This document shows positions 1 to 8,134 of a DNA stretch of 64,000 bases, piece after piece. The position numbers and the translations under genes are program-made. Position 1 is the stretch's first letter, and each line of letters opens with the position of its first letter. The notes beneath the pieces were generated by a model. It did not search any database. It was not told the DNA's origin and saw only the letters and a program-made list of their open reading frames with translations. Source of the DNA: Marivita geojedonensis (GTDB lineage Bacteria > Pseudomonadota > Alphaproteobacteria > Rhodobacterales > Rhodobacteraceae); NCBI RefSeq assembly GCF_002115805.1, contig NZ_JFKC01000008.1:61396-125395 (forward strand), read 5' to 3'.

Positions 1-635
1 GCGACTTCGAAGCACCTCTCTACGGCATGCTGGCCGTTGCAGACGCACTGGATGCGATGGAATGGGAGGACGGCACCAAGCCCGAAATCCGCTTGAACGG
101 ACAGCCCGAAGACGAAAGTGCTGTCACTCTGCTCTGGGATGGGGAATGGGAAGTCACCTGGATCACGTTCAGGGATATGGGGGCGGCCTTCGCGATTGCC
201 CTTCTGGCGATCTACATTCTGGTGGTCGGCCAGTTCGGCTCATTCAAACTGCCGCTTGTGATCCTGACACCGATCCCACTCACGTTCCTAGGGATCATTG
301 CAGGTCACTGGCTTTTCAATGCGCCGTTCTCGGCACCGTCGATGATCGGGTTCATTGCCCTTGCCGGGATCATCGTGCGGAACTCGATCCTCTTGGTCGA
401 TTTCATCCGCCATGCTGATCCGGACAAGGACAAGACCGAAACCCTTATCGAGGCTGGAGCCATTCGGTTCAAACCCATTCTGCTGACCGCCGTTGCGGCG
501 ATGATCGGGGCGGCTGTGATCCTGACCGATCCGATCTTTCAGGGTCTCGCCCTGTCACTTCTGTTCGGTTTGCTGAGCTCTACACTTCTGACGGTTCTGG
601 TAATCCCGGCCATCTACCGGGTCTTCCGAACCTGA
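1..635 (+). CDS. RND-family efflux transporter, C-terminal part (5' end outside window)
   Basis: Inner-membrane proton-driven efflux subunit of the AcrB/MexB/CusA superfamily; only the last ~210 residues are here, read from base 3. The sequence ends with the second set of membrane helices. It shows the family motif of small residues leading to R-N-S-I-L-L-V-D (bases ~375-405) and the typical C-terminal L-T-V-L-V-I-P-A-I-Y end. The periplasmic domains, the adaptor and the outer-membrane partner would lie to the left of the window, so the substrate class cannot be read. The next gene converges on it 42 bases downstream. Confidence 0.9.
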   Translation, partial: DFEAPLYGMLAVADALDAMEWEDGTKPEIRLNGQPEDESAVTLLWDGEWEVTWITFRDMGAAFAIALLAIYILVVGQFGSFKLPLVILTPIPLTFLGIIAGHWLFNAPFSAPSMIGFIALAGIIVRNSILLVDFIRHADPDKDKTETLIEAGAIRFKPILLTAVAAMIGAAVILTDPIFQGLALSLLFGLLSSTLLTVLVIPAIYRVFRT

Positions 636-677
636 CGGCACCGGTTCGCGCGGCGGGGTTGGATACCTGCCGCGCGA

Positions 678-1820
678 TCACGGTTGATAGAAATCCGAGG
701 TCTTTTCCCGACCGGCCAACCACCATCCCGACTGCTCCGGCCAGGTACGGAAATCAGTATCAGCCCCAAGATCACGTGCCGCATGAAGCGCCCACATCGG
801 ATTGAAAAGCGCCTCACGCGCAATCGCAATCAGATCCGCGCTTCCCGCTTCCAAGATCGACTCTGCCTGAACCGGATGCGTGATCAATCCAACTGCCATA
901 GTCTTAATGTCGGCTTCGCTGCGCACCCGTGCGGCGTAAGGAACCTGAAAGCCGGGTTGCCGTTTCTGTCCCTTTCCCGCCGTTGCCGCGCCTGCAATAC
1001 CACTGGACGAGCAATCAACGACGTCGACCCCCAATACCTTCAGAGATCGTGCCAAGACCACAGTGTCGTCCAAGGTCCAGCCCCCCTCCATGCCATCGAC
1101 GGCGGAGGTTCGGAAAAAGACCGGCAGGTCGTCAGGCCAGACAGAACGTACCGCTTCGGTGATCTCGAGCGCCAGGCGCATCCGTCCCTGGAGGTCACCA
1201 CCATATTCGTCCGTACGCCTGTTCGAAATCGGAGACAGGAAACTGTGAACCAGATATCCGTGCGCGCCATGAACTTCGGCGATCTTGTATCCGGCTTCCA
1301 GCGCGCGGCGAGCCGCCGAGACATAGTCTTCGATCAGCTGCTGGATTTCCGGAACGGTCAGCTCATGTGGCACTGGCCAACCGTCTGACACGGGAACCGC
1401 CGATGCTCCGACCGGCGTCCACGGCATATCCCCGCGCGCAAAGTCATCTTCGTTCAGTGGCCCGTTGCCGTACCAAGGTCGCTGCATCCCGGCCTTTCGA
1501 CCCGCATGCCCCAATTGCACGGCAGGAATGGCGCCATTGCGGGATACGAACTGAGCCACCCTTGCGTGGCCCGGAATCTGGCTATCCGACCAAAGGCCCG
1601 GGCACCCATGTGTAATACGCCCGCATTTCTGAACTGCCGTTGCCTCGGCAAAGACAATTCCTGCACCACCGATGGCAAAACGCCCGAGATGAACGAGATG
1701 CCAATCATCCATATGCCCTTCATGAGCAGAGTATTGGCACATAGGCGAAATCACGACGCGATTGCGGGTCTCGATCCCGCGCAGCTGCAAAGGTGTGAAC
1801 AAGCGGGGTGCATCGGTCAT
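678..1820 (-). CDS. NADH:flavin oxidoreductase, Old Yellow Enzyme family (YqjM-like)
   Basis: FMN-dependent ene-reductase type enzyme, predicted cytosolic, 380 residues. The N-terminus carries P-M-C-Q-Y (Cys28), the hallmark of the YqjM or thermophilic-like subgroup. The middle has H-G-A-H-G-Y-L followed by S-P-x-x-N-x-R-x-D-E-Y-G-G, the flavin and active-site block of the family. An upstream ATG (base 1841) would add seven residues, but AAGGAA lies about 10 bases before the ATG at 1820, so I prefer 1820. It is transcribed away from the TauE/SafE gene. The physiological substrate is unknown; typical substrates are enones and other activated alkenes. Confidence 0.92.
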   Translation of the reverse strand: MTDAPRLFTPLQLRGIETRNRVVISPMCQYSAHEGHMDDWHLVHLGRFAIGGAGIVFAEATAVQKCGRITHGCPGLWSDSQIPGHARVAQFVSRNGAIPAVQLGHAGRKAGMQRPWYGNGPLNEDDFARGDMPWTPVGASAVPVSDGWPVPHELTVPEIQQLIEDYVSAARRALEAGYKIAEVHGAHGYLVHSFLSPISNRRTDEYGGDLQGRMRLALEITEAVRSVWPDDLPVFFRTSAVDGMEGGWTLDDTVVLARSLKVLGVDVVDCSSSGIAGAATAGKGQKRQPGFQVPYAARVRSEADIKTMAVGLITHPVQAESILEAGSADLIAIAREALFNPMWALHAARDLGADTDFRTWPEQSGWWLAGREKTSDFYQP

Positions 1821-2146
1821 GTCAGTAATTTCCTTATTCACTGCGTTTCAGAGTGGCGTCGTCCGACATGCCAATCAGATTTGGCGTTGTCTATACCGTA
1901 TCGACCGAACAAGAACTCAAGGCGCGGAACTCGGTCCCATGAACCACCTGACAGAGCTTCTCCGCGCAGTCATACGTCTGGACAATGGAATTCATGGCCG
2001 CATACTGTGGTATACATTTTGTGAAGGCTGTGAAGTCCCCGAACATCGGATAGAATGCAGGGGCGCAATTCCACAAACGTGAAGGTTTCCAAAGAAGGCC
2101 TTGACGCTTACGCGGGGACATTCCCGGATTGGCCAAGGATTAAAGT
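1821..2146. other. Divergent intergenic region, no supported gene
   Basis: This stretch separates the oxidoreductase (leftward) from the TauE/SafE exporter (rightward) and must hold both promoters. I see no convincing small gene: the short open frames across it have no good ribosome-binding site and odd composition. AAGGATT precedes the ATG at 2147. No riboswitch or strong palindrome was recognised. Confidence 0.5.
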
Positions 2147-2890
2147 ATGCAAGAGCTTCTTCCGGATGGTCTGTCGCTCGTAGCGTTCTGGACCATTTTA
2201 TTCGGAAGCTTCATCGGCTCCTTCATCACCGCCGCCTTCGGGATCGGAGGAGGAGCGCTTCTTTTGGCAATCATGGCAAGCGTGATGCCGCCCGCCGCGC
2301 TGATCCCGGTTCACGGCGTTGTTCAACTCGGATCGAATATCGGTCGCCTGGGCATGCTGCTTCGCTCCGTATTCTGGCCGGCCCTCCCCTGGTTCACGGT
2401 CGGATCTATTCTTGGCGCTGCTTTGGGTGGTGTGGTTGTCGTCGAACTGCCACCGCAATGGGTCCAAATCGGGATCGGGTTATTTGTCATCTACACGATC
2501 CTCGCCCGAGCTCCGAGATGGTTCAGTCAGTGGCCTGCAGTGACCGGGTTCATCTCAAGCTTTCTGACCATGTTCTTCGGCGCAACAGGGCTGTTCGTCG
2601 CGAGCTTCACAAAGTCTCACCAACTTCCGCGGCATGATCATGTTGCGACCCACGCGGCCCTGATGACCGTCCAACACGGACTGAAAGTCATGGTGTTCGG
2701 TTTCCTGGGGTTCACTTTCGGAGCATGGTTGCCGGTGATTACAGCTTTGATTGTGGTTGGCCTGATCGGAACCTTTTCGGGAAAGCTTGTTCTCAATCGG
2801 ATCACCGACGCGCGGTTCGGTCTCGCACTTGATGCAATCCTCTTGCTCATCTCGCTGCGTTTGATCTGGAGCGGCGTAACCGCACTTTAG
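2147..2890 (+). CDS. TauE/SafE (TSUP) family membrane transporter
   Basis: Integral inner-membrane protein of 247 residues, the usual size for this family. It has about eight hydrophobic segments in two repeated halves; the first half begins with a glycine-rich A-F-G-I-G-G-G-A segment near residue 30, as in other members. The family exports or imports small organic or sulfur anions such as sulfite, sulfoacetate or taurine-derived compounds, but the substrate cannot be told from sequence. AAGGATT before the ATG supports the start. A haem protein gene converges on it about 50 bases downstream, with no clear functional link. Confidence 0.88.
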   Translation: MQELLPDGLSLVAFWTILFGSFIGSFITAAFGIGGGALLLAIMASVMPPAALIPVHGVVQLGSNIGRLGMLLRSVFWPALPWFTVGSILGAALGGVVVVELPPQWVQIGIGLFVIYTILARAPRWFSQWPAVTGFISSFLTMFFGATGLFVASFTKSHQLPRHDHVATHAALMTVQHGLKVMVFGFLGFTFGAWLPVITALIVVGLIGTFSGKLVLNRITDARFGLALDAILLLISLRLIWSGVTAL

Positions 2891-2938
2891 GGCTGCCAGG
2901 CAAGTTTAAAGGCGCAGGACTGCCTTTGCGAACAGGCC

Positions 2939-3352
2939 TCAGGGAACGCTGCGCTCCGGCTTTGGGTCCTGCAGCGTTTCCAGGTACCGCGCGATGGAAA
3001 GAAGGTTGGCCGGCGCCTTTTGCCGAATTCCGTTCCCGGTATCGAATGTCACAAGATCGCCTTCGAGGAATTCGTCATAGATCGGCATATCGCTGCCGGG
3101 CAGGTATCGTTTCGTATAGCCATCAATGATCGCCATGACCTCAAGCATCGGCCAAACCCCATCGCGTCGCGCCGCGATCTGCGTGAGATCGGCAGGACGC
3201 GGATCCAACCCGTCCGCAAGGTCACCGTCGCCGCGTCCGTTAAACCCGTGGCACACAGCACATTTGTCATTGTAGACCGTGCGTCCTGAATCCGAAGACT
3301 GAGGTGTGCAGGCCTGAGCCACCATCAGAGCCACGACAACAGCGCGTTTCAT
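2939..3352 (-). CDS. Exported class I cytochrome c, possible lipoprotein
   Basis: Small periplasmic haem protein of 137 residues. The haem site is C-A-V-C-H at residues 31-35, and Met89 in G-S-D-M-P is the probable distal ligand. A short hydrophobic leader ends in V-A-Q-A-C (Cys15), which resembles a weak lipobox, so it may be lipid-anchored. GGGAGGG about 8 bases before the ATG supports the start. It stands alone, divergent from the Liv binding-protein gene. Its electron partners cannot be inferred from the neighbours. Confidence 0.88.
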   Translation of the reverse strand: MKRAVVVALMVAQACTPQSSDSGRTVYNDKCAVCHGFNGRGDGDLADGLDPRPADLTQIAARRDGVWPMLEVMAIIDGYTKRYLPGSDMPIYDEFLEGDLVTFDTGNGIRQKAPANLLSIARYLETLQDPKPERSVP

Positions 3353-3596
3353 GCAAAGCCCTCCCTCGCAAGTCCCTCCGATCTAGCCTGATATGGAATA
3401 CGCCGTCTTGATCCGCGTCAATATCGATTGTCTCACAGGATCGGCCGTCTGCAAGAATCTGTCTCCCTCTCTTGTGTTTCGTGGTGCATTGTTCAACAAA
3501 TTCACGGGTAAACAGACCGACCCGCCAGCATGGCCGATATTCCGGCCTTGGTGAGGTCCAACAAATCCGACGACAGTCGAACGGGGAGACAACTTG

Positions 3597-4727
3597 ATGA
3601 AAAAGCTTCTGATGGCCACAGCGGCACTGGCGCTCGGCGCGACAACCGCCTTGGCGGAAACGAAGATCGGAATGATCACGACACTGTCCGGTGGAGGCGC
3701 CGGACTTGGCATCGACGTGCGCGATGGCTTCATGCTTGCCATCAAGCAATCGGGCCGGGATGATATTGAAGTTGTCATTGAAGACGACCAGCGCAAACCG
3801 GATATCGCGGTTCAGCTGGCGGACAAGATGGTTCAGTCAGAGCGGGTTGATATCCTGACAGGCATCATCTGGTCGAACCTCGCGATGGCCGTCATCCCAA
3901 GTGTCACGGCACAGGGAAAATTCTACCTGTCCCCGAACGCTGGCCCCTCGGCACTGGCTGGTCAGGGCTGCCATCAGAATTATTTCAATGTCGCGTGGCA
4001 GAACGACAACCTGCACGAAGCGGCAGGCGCATACGCAGCTGAGGCCGGTTACAAGAACAGCTTTATCCTCGCACCGAACTATCCTGCTGGTCAGGATGCT
4101 CTGACCGGATACAAGCGCATGTTCGGCGGTGAACTTGCAGGTGAAGTCTACACTCAGCTGGGCCAAACCGATTACGCGGCTGAAATTGCGCAGATCCGGG
4201 CATCCGGCGCTGACAGCGTGTTCTTCTTCCTGCCCGGAGGCATGGGGATTTCCTTCCTCAAGCAGTACGCAGACAGCGGCGTCGAACTCCCGGTGATCGG
4301 CCCGGCGTTCAGCTTTGATCAGGGTATTCTGCAGGCGGTCGGCGATGCTGCGCTTGGCGTGGTAAACACAAGTCAGTGGAACAAGGACATCGACAATCCG
4401 ACAAACAACGCGTTTGTTGAAACATTCCAGACTGAATACGGTCGGCTGCCCTCTCTCTATGCCAGCCAGGGCTTTGACACTGCCAACCTGATCCTGTCCG
4501 CTCTCGACAAGGCAGAAGTGTCGGATGCAGATGCATTCCGCGATGCTCTCCGCGCTGCGGATTTCTCGAGCACACGAGGTGCATTCAAGTTCGGTCCAAA
4601 CCATCACCCGATTCAGACAATCTACGCACGCGAAGTTATCAAGGAAGGCGACGTTTACACCAACAAGATCATTGGCGTTGCACTCGAAGACCACGCAGAC
4701 GCTTACGCCGCCGACTGCAAAATGTAA
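3597..4727 (+). CDS. Branched-chain amino acid-type ABC transporter substrate-binding protein
   Basis: Periplasmic binding protein of the LivJ/LivK class, 376 residues, with a Sec signal peptide ending near T-A-L-A-E (residue 20). The mature part starts with the family opening T-K-I-G-M-I-T-T-L-S-G. An in-frame TTG at 3594 precedes the ATG at 3597; GGGGAGA upstream fits the ATG. It heads the livHMGF genes and supplies their ligand. The family also covers urea, amides and aromatic acids, so the ligand is uncertain. A GC-rich hairpin follows the gene before livH. Confidence 0.92.
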   Translation: MKKLLMATAALALGATTALAETKIGMITTLSGGGAGLGIDVRDGFMLAIKQSGRDDIEVVIEDDQRKPDIAVQLADKMVQSERVDILTGIIWSNLAMAVIPSVTAQGKFYLSPNAGPSALAGQGCHQNYFNVAWQNDNLHEAAGAYAAEAGYKNSFILAPNYPAGQDALTGYKRMFGGELAGEVYTQLGQTDYAAEIAQIRASGADSVFFFLPGGMGISFLKQYADSGVELPVIGPAFSFDQGILQAVGDAALGVVNTSQWNKDIDNPTNNAFVETFQTEYGRLPSLYASQGFDTANLILSALDKAEVSDADAFRDALRAADFSSTRGAFKFGPNHHPIQTIYAREVIKEGDVYTNKIIGVALEDHADAYAADCKM

Positions 4728-4734
4728 GCCAACC

Positions 4735-4763
4735 GGCGCGCCGGGACATGGTCTTGGCGCGCC
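4735..4763 (+). other. Hairpin between binding-protein gene and livH
   Basis: Two copies of the self-complementary octamer GGCGCGCC (4735-4742 and 4756-4763) can pair into a strong stem with a 13-base loop. No run of T follows, so it is more likely an mRNA-stabilising or partial-attenuation element than a full terminator. Its place right after the binding-protein gene fits higher expression of that protein than of the permease. Confidence 0.5.
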
Positions 4764-4778
4764 AGATCCGGGCGGGTC

Positions 4779-5699
4779 ATGTCAGCACTACTGATTATCG
4801 AGCAGGTCCTGAACGGGCTGCAATTCGGCGTTATGCTGTTTCTGATGGCGGCAGGCCTGACGCTGATCTTCGGCGTCATGGGGCTGATCAACCTTGCCCA
4901 CGGATCGCTCTACATGATCGGAGCCTTCGCGGCTGCCGCCGTTGCCGGTGCCACCGGGTCGTTCATTCTTGCACTGGGGGCTGCACTTGCTGCCGCTGCG
5001 ATCGCAGGAGCGTTGATTGAAATCACAGTGATCCGGAGACTCTACGGCAAAGCCCACTTGGATCAGGTGCTCGCCACGTTTGCCCTGATCCTCATTTTCT
5101 CGGAAGGAACACGCTGGGTTTTCGGGTCATTTCCGCTTTTCCTCGACATCCCCGACTACCTCTCTGGCCCGGTTACACTTCCGGGCGGCATCCAGTACCC
5201 GTTCTACCGTCTGACGTTGATCGCAGCCGGGCTTCTGGTTGGGTTGGGACTATGGTTCCTGATCGAGCGCACCCGCGTCGGCATCCAGATCCGCGCCGGT
5301 GAAAACGACCGCGAGATGATCGCCGCTCTCGGGATCGACATCACGCGTCTTTACACGCTGGTCTTCGCCATCGGCGCCGCTCTGGCAGGCCTCGCCGGAG
5401 CGCTTGTCGGAGCCATTCAGTCGGTCCAGGTCGGCATGGGCGAGCCTGTCTTGATCCTCGCCTTCGTTGTGATCGTGATCGGTGGGATCGGGTCGATCAA
5501 GGGCGCGTTCATCGGAGCCCTTCTGGTTGGTTTGACCGATACGCTGGGCGGGATCTTCCTGCCTGAACTCTTCAAGCTGTTCATGGAGCCCGGAGCCGCC
5601 ACCCAGACCGGCTCGGCGCTGGCATCCATGGCGATCTACATTCTGATGAGCCTCGTGCTCATCTGGCGACCAACCGGCCTCTTCGGAGCACGCGCATGA
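4779..5699 (+). CDS. livH: Branched-chain amino acid ABC transporter permease LivH
   Basis: Inner-membrane permease of 306 residues with about eight hydrophobic helices. The conserved cytoplasmic block G-I-D-I-T-R-L (near residue 185) and the following glycine- and alanine-rich helix with A-G-A-L-V-G are typical of LivH. It pairs with LivM to form the membrane channel and docks LivG and LivF. Its stop overlaps the livM start in an ATGA (5696-5699), implying translational coupling. The start follows a weak GGGCGGG sequence. Confidence 0.93.
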   Translation: MSALLIIEQVLNGLQFGVMLFLMAAGLTLIFGVMGLINLAHGSLYMIGAFAAAAVAGATGSFILALGAALAAAAIAGALIEITVIRRLYGKAHLDQVLATFALILIFSEGTRWVFGSFPLFLDIPDYLSGPVTLPGGIQYPFYRLTLIAAGLLVGLGLWFLIERTRVGIQIRAGENDREMIAALGIDITRLYTLVFAIGAALAGLAGALVGAIQSVQVGMGEPVLILAFVVIVIGGIGSIKGAFIGALLVGLTDTLGGIFLPELFKLFMEPGAATQTGSALASMAIYILMSLVLIWRPTGLFGARA

Positions 5700-6679
5700 T
5701 TCCGGAACGTCTGGTCAATGCAATTCTCTTTGCGGGTCTCATTGCAGTTCCACTCTGTGCGCTTGTCGCAGACGAGCCCTTTACCATCACACTGGTGACA
5801 CGCGCCGTGATCCTCGCCATCGCTGCGGTCGGACTGAACATCGCACTTGGCATTGGCGGATTGGTCAGTCTTGGACATGCCGTTTTCTTTGGGCTGGGCG
5901 GCTATGCAATGGGCGTCCTCGCGTTTCACGCCCAGACATACACGCCGCTCAACCTTGGCCCTTTGACGATAGCGGGTACCAAGTCCATGCCGCTGATCTG
6001 GCTTGCTGCGACCGCAATATCTGCCTTTGTTGCATGGATCATCGGTCTGCTCAGCCTGCGCACGTCCGGCGTTTATTTCATCATGATCACCCTCGCCTTT
6101 GGTCAGATGTTCTTCTACTTCGCCATTTCCTGGAGCACCTATGGCGGCGAAGACGGCCTGTCGATCTATGTGCGCAACGGCTTTCCCGGGCTGAACACTC
6201 TCATCCCGATCCAGTTCTTTGGCCTGAGCTTCATCATCCTCAGTGTTGTGCTTTTCCTGAACGCACGACTGCAGGCCTCCCCTTTTGGTCTGGCGCTGAA
6301 CGCCGCACGCCAGGTGCCGGCACGTGTTGAAACCGTCGGGTTGAATCCAATGCGCCTCAAGCTCGTGGCCTTTGTGGTTTCCGGCGCAATCACAGGTCTG
6401 GCAGGAGCGCTGTTTGCCGATCTCAACCGGTTTGTCTCGCCTACCATGTTCAGCTGGCAACTGTCCGGCGAACTGATTGTCCTGATAATTATCGGGGGTG
6501 TCGGGCGCCTGTTCGGACCCGTTATCGGCGCGTGCCTTTTCGTTACCCTTGAACACTGGCTCGGCGGCCTGACCGATTTTTGGCACGTCTTTCTTGGTCT
6601 GATCCTTTTGGCCATCGTACTGTTTGCGCGCGGGGGCATCATGGGGCTTCTGACCGGAAAGGAAGGGACACATGTCTGA
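5696..6679 (+). CDS. livM: Branched-chain amino acid ABC transporter permease LivM
   Basis: Second permease of the Liv transporter, 327 residues with nine to ten hydrophobic segments. It has the LivM features G-L-N-I-A-L-G near residue 45, G-L-V-S-L-G-H-A-V-F-F-G-L-G-G-Y, and the late block with A-G-A-L-F-A-D-L. It is coupled to livH by ATGA and overlaps livG by 8 bases. The long open frame on the opposite strand over this gene is an antisense shadow. Confidence 0.94.
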   Translation: MIPERLVNAILFAGLIAVPLCALVADEPFTITLVTRAVILAIAAVGLNIALGIGGLVSLGHAVFFGLGGYAMGVLAFHAQTYTPLNLGPLTIAGTKSMPLIWLAATAISAFVAWIIGLLSLRTSGVYFIMITLAFGQMFFYFAISWSTYGGEDGLSIYVRNGFPGLNTLIPIQFFGLSFIILSVVLFLNARLQASPFGLALNAARQVPARVETVGLNPMRLKLVAFVVSGAITGLAGALFADLNRFVSPTMFSWQLSGELIVLIIIGGVGRLFGPVIGACLFVTLEHWLGGLTDFWHVFLGLILLAIVLFARGGIMGLLTGKEGTHV

Positions 6680-7421
6680 CCCCATCCTTGCCACTCACAA
6701 CCTCCGAAAAGCGTTCGGCGCCCTCACGGCGACGGATGACATCTCAATTGATCTGAACGAAGGAGAAATCCACGCGATCATCGGCCCCAACGGAGCAGGC
6801 AAATCCACTCTGATCGCCCAGATCTGCGGCGGATTGCGACCAGACAGCGGAAGCGTCCATCTTCTCGGGCGCGACGTGACCTCGGACAGCACACAGGCGC
6901 GGGCGCAGGCTGGTCTCGGGCGAACTTTTCAGATTTCGGCGCTCGCAATGGAAGACACCGTTCTCGAGAACGCCATCCTCGGTTCGCTAGGAGCGTCCGG
7001 CAGGCCATGGCGGTTCTGGCAAGCGGCGCTGGGGGATCGAACCTTAAGAGAGAGAGCAGAAGCTGCGCTCGAACGGGTCGGTCTTTCAGACCTCCGCGAT
7101 ACGCGCTGCGGCTCCCTCTCCCATGGGCAGCGCAGACAGCTGGAGGTCGCGGTGGCGCTGACGCTCGAGCCCAAAGCCTTTGTCATGGATGAACCAATGG
7201 CCGGACTTGGGGCAGAAGGGTCAAAACTCCTGACAGGGTTTCTCGATCAATTGCGCACGGAAGCGCCGATCCTTCTGGTGGAACATGACATGGATGCGGT
7301 CTTAGCGCTGGCCGACAGGATCAGCGTATTGGTCTACGGCAAGGTCATTGCAACCGGAACGGTTGATGAGATCCGTTCCAGCCCGGAGGTCCGAAGTGCC
7401 TACCTCGGGGAAGACGCATGA
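6672..7421 (+). CDS. livG: Branched-chain amino acid ABC transporter ATPase LivG
   Basis: Cytosolic ATP-binding subunit of 249 residues. Walker A is G-P-N-G-A-G-K-S-T (about residues 38-46), the signature is L-S-H-G-Q, and Walker B is F-V-M-D-E-P-M-A-G-L, followed by the switch His in L-V-E-H-D-M-D. The His in the signature is a common LivG variant. It forms a heterodimer with LivF. The ATG lies inside the end of livM, and its own stop overlaps the livF start by ATGA. Confidence 0.94.
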   Translation: MSDPILATHNLRKAFGALTATDDISIDLNEGEIHAIIGPNGAGKSTLIAQICGGLRPDSGSVHLLGRDVTSDSTQARAQAGLGRTFQISALAMEDTVLENAILGSLGASGRPWRFWQAALGDRTLRERAEAALERVGLSDLRDTRCGSLSHGQRRQLEVAVALTLEPKAFVMDEPMAGLGAEGSKLLTGFLDQLRTEAPILLVEHDMDAVLALADRISVLVYGKVIATGTVDEIRSSPEVRSAYLGEDA

Positions 7422-8104
7422 ACTTGCTGGAAGTCCGCGATCTGACCGCCAGCTACGGCGTTGCACAGGCGTTGTTTGGCGTGACTCTGGATATCGCCGA
7501 AGGCGAGGTCGTGGCGCTCATGGGACGCAATGGCATGGGCAAGACAACCACGGTCAAGGCCATCTGCCGAATGATTGCGTCCAGTGGCACACTCCGCCTC
7601 GGAGGCGTCGATCTGCACCCCTTGCCAAGCCACAAAGCCGCGCGTCTTGGCATCGGTCTTGCGCCGGAAGGACGGCGCTGTTTTCGCGACCTCACCGTAG
7701 AGGAGAACCTGATCGCCGCCGCCCGAACCGGAGATTGGACTTCGACCTCCATCGGTGACCTTTTCCCGCGTCTCGCAGAACGAAAGAACCAACTGGCCGG
7801 ATCCCTGTCAGGCGGCGAACAGCAGATGCTCGCGATCGGTCGGGCCCTGATGACCAACCCGCGACTGCTGATCCTCGATGAGGCAACGGAGGGGCTCGCT
7901 CCAATCATCCGACAGGAGATCTGGGCGGCAGTTGCCCGTCTGAAACAAGAGACAGGGACCGCCATCCTCCTGATCGACAAGTCTGTCAGAGAGCTTTCGC
8001 AAGTCGCGGATCGGGCAGTCATTCTCGCCCGGGGACAGACCGTGTGGTCAGGCGCGTTCGGGGAAATGTCTGCGGACATCTCCGAACGCTATATCGGTGT
8101 TTGA
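7418..8104 (+). CDS. livF: Branched-chain amino acid ABC transporter ATPase LivF
   Basis: Second ATPase of the Liv system, 228 residues. Walker A is G-R-N-G-M-G-K-T-T, the signature is L-S-G-G-E-Q, and Walker B is L-L-I-L-D-E-A-T-E-G-L-A-P, a form typical of LivF and UrtE. Within the switch region the usual E-Q-N or H is replaced by I-D-K (L-L-I-D-K-S-V), an Asp-Lys variant also seen in some Liv/Urt proteins. It ends the five-gene operon, and the phosphate transporter gene converges 30 bases downstream. Confidence 0.93.
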   Translation: MNLLEVRDLTASYGVAQALFGVTLDIAEGEVVALMGRNGMGKTTTVKAICRMIASSGTLRLGGVDLHPLPSHKAARLGIGLAPEGRRCFRDLTVEENLIAAARTGDWTSTSIGDLFPRLAERKNQLAGSLSGGEQQMLAIGRALMTNPRLLILDEATEGLAPIIRQEIWAAVARLKQETGTAILLIDKSVRELSQVADRAVILARGQTVWSGAFGEMSADISERYIGV

Positions 8105-8134
8105 TGCGCCTCAATCTGAGTCATGTTGCCCGGA

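Noticed and set aside
1891..2136. Possible 81-residue minus-strand gene in the gap before the TauE/SafE gene
   Set aside because: No ribosome-binding site, no recognisable features, and it would cover the exporter promoter.
5636..6694. 352-codon minus-strand frame over livM
   Set aside because: Antisense shadow; composition unlike a real protein, and livM is certain.
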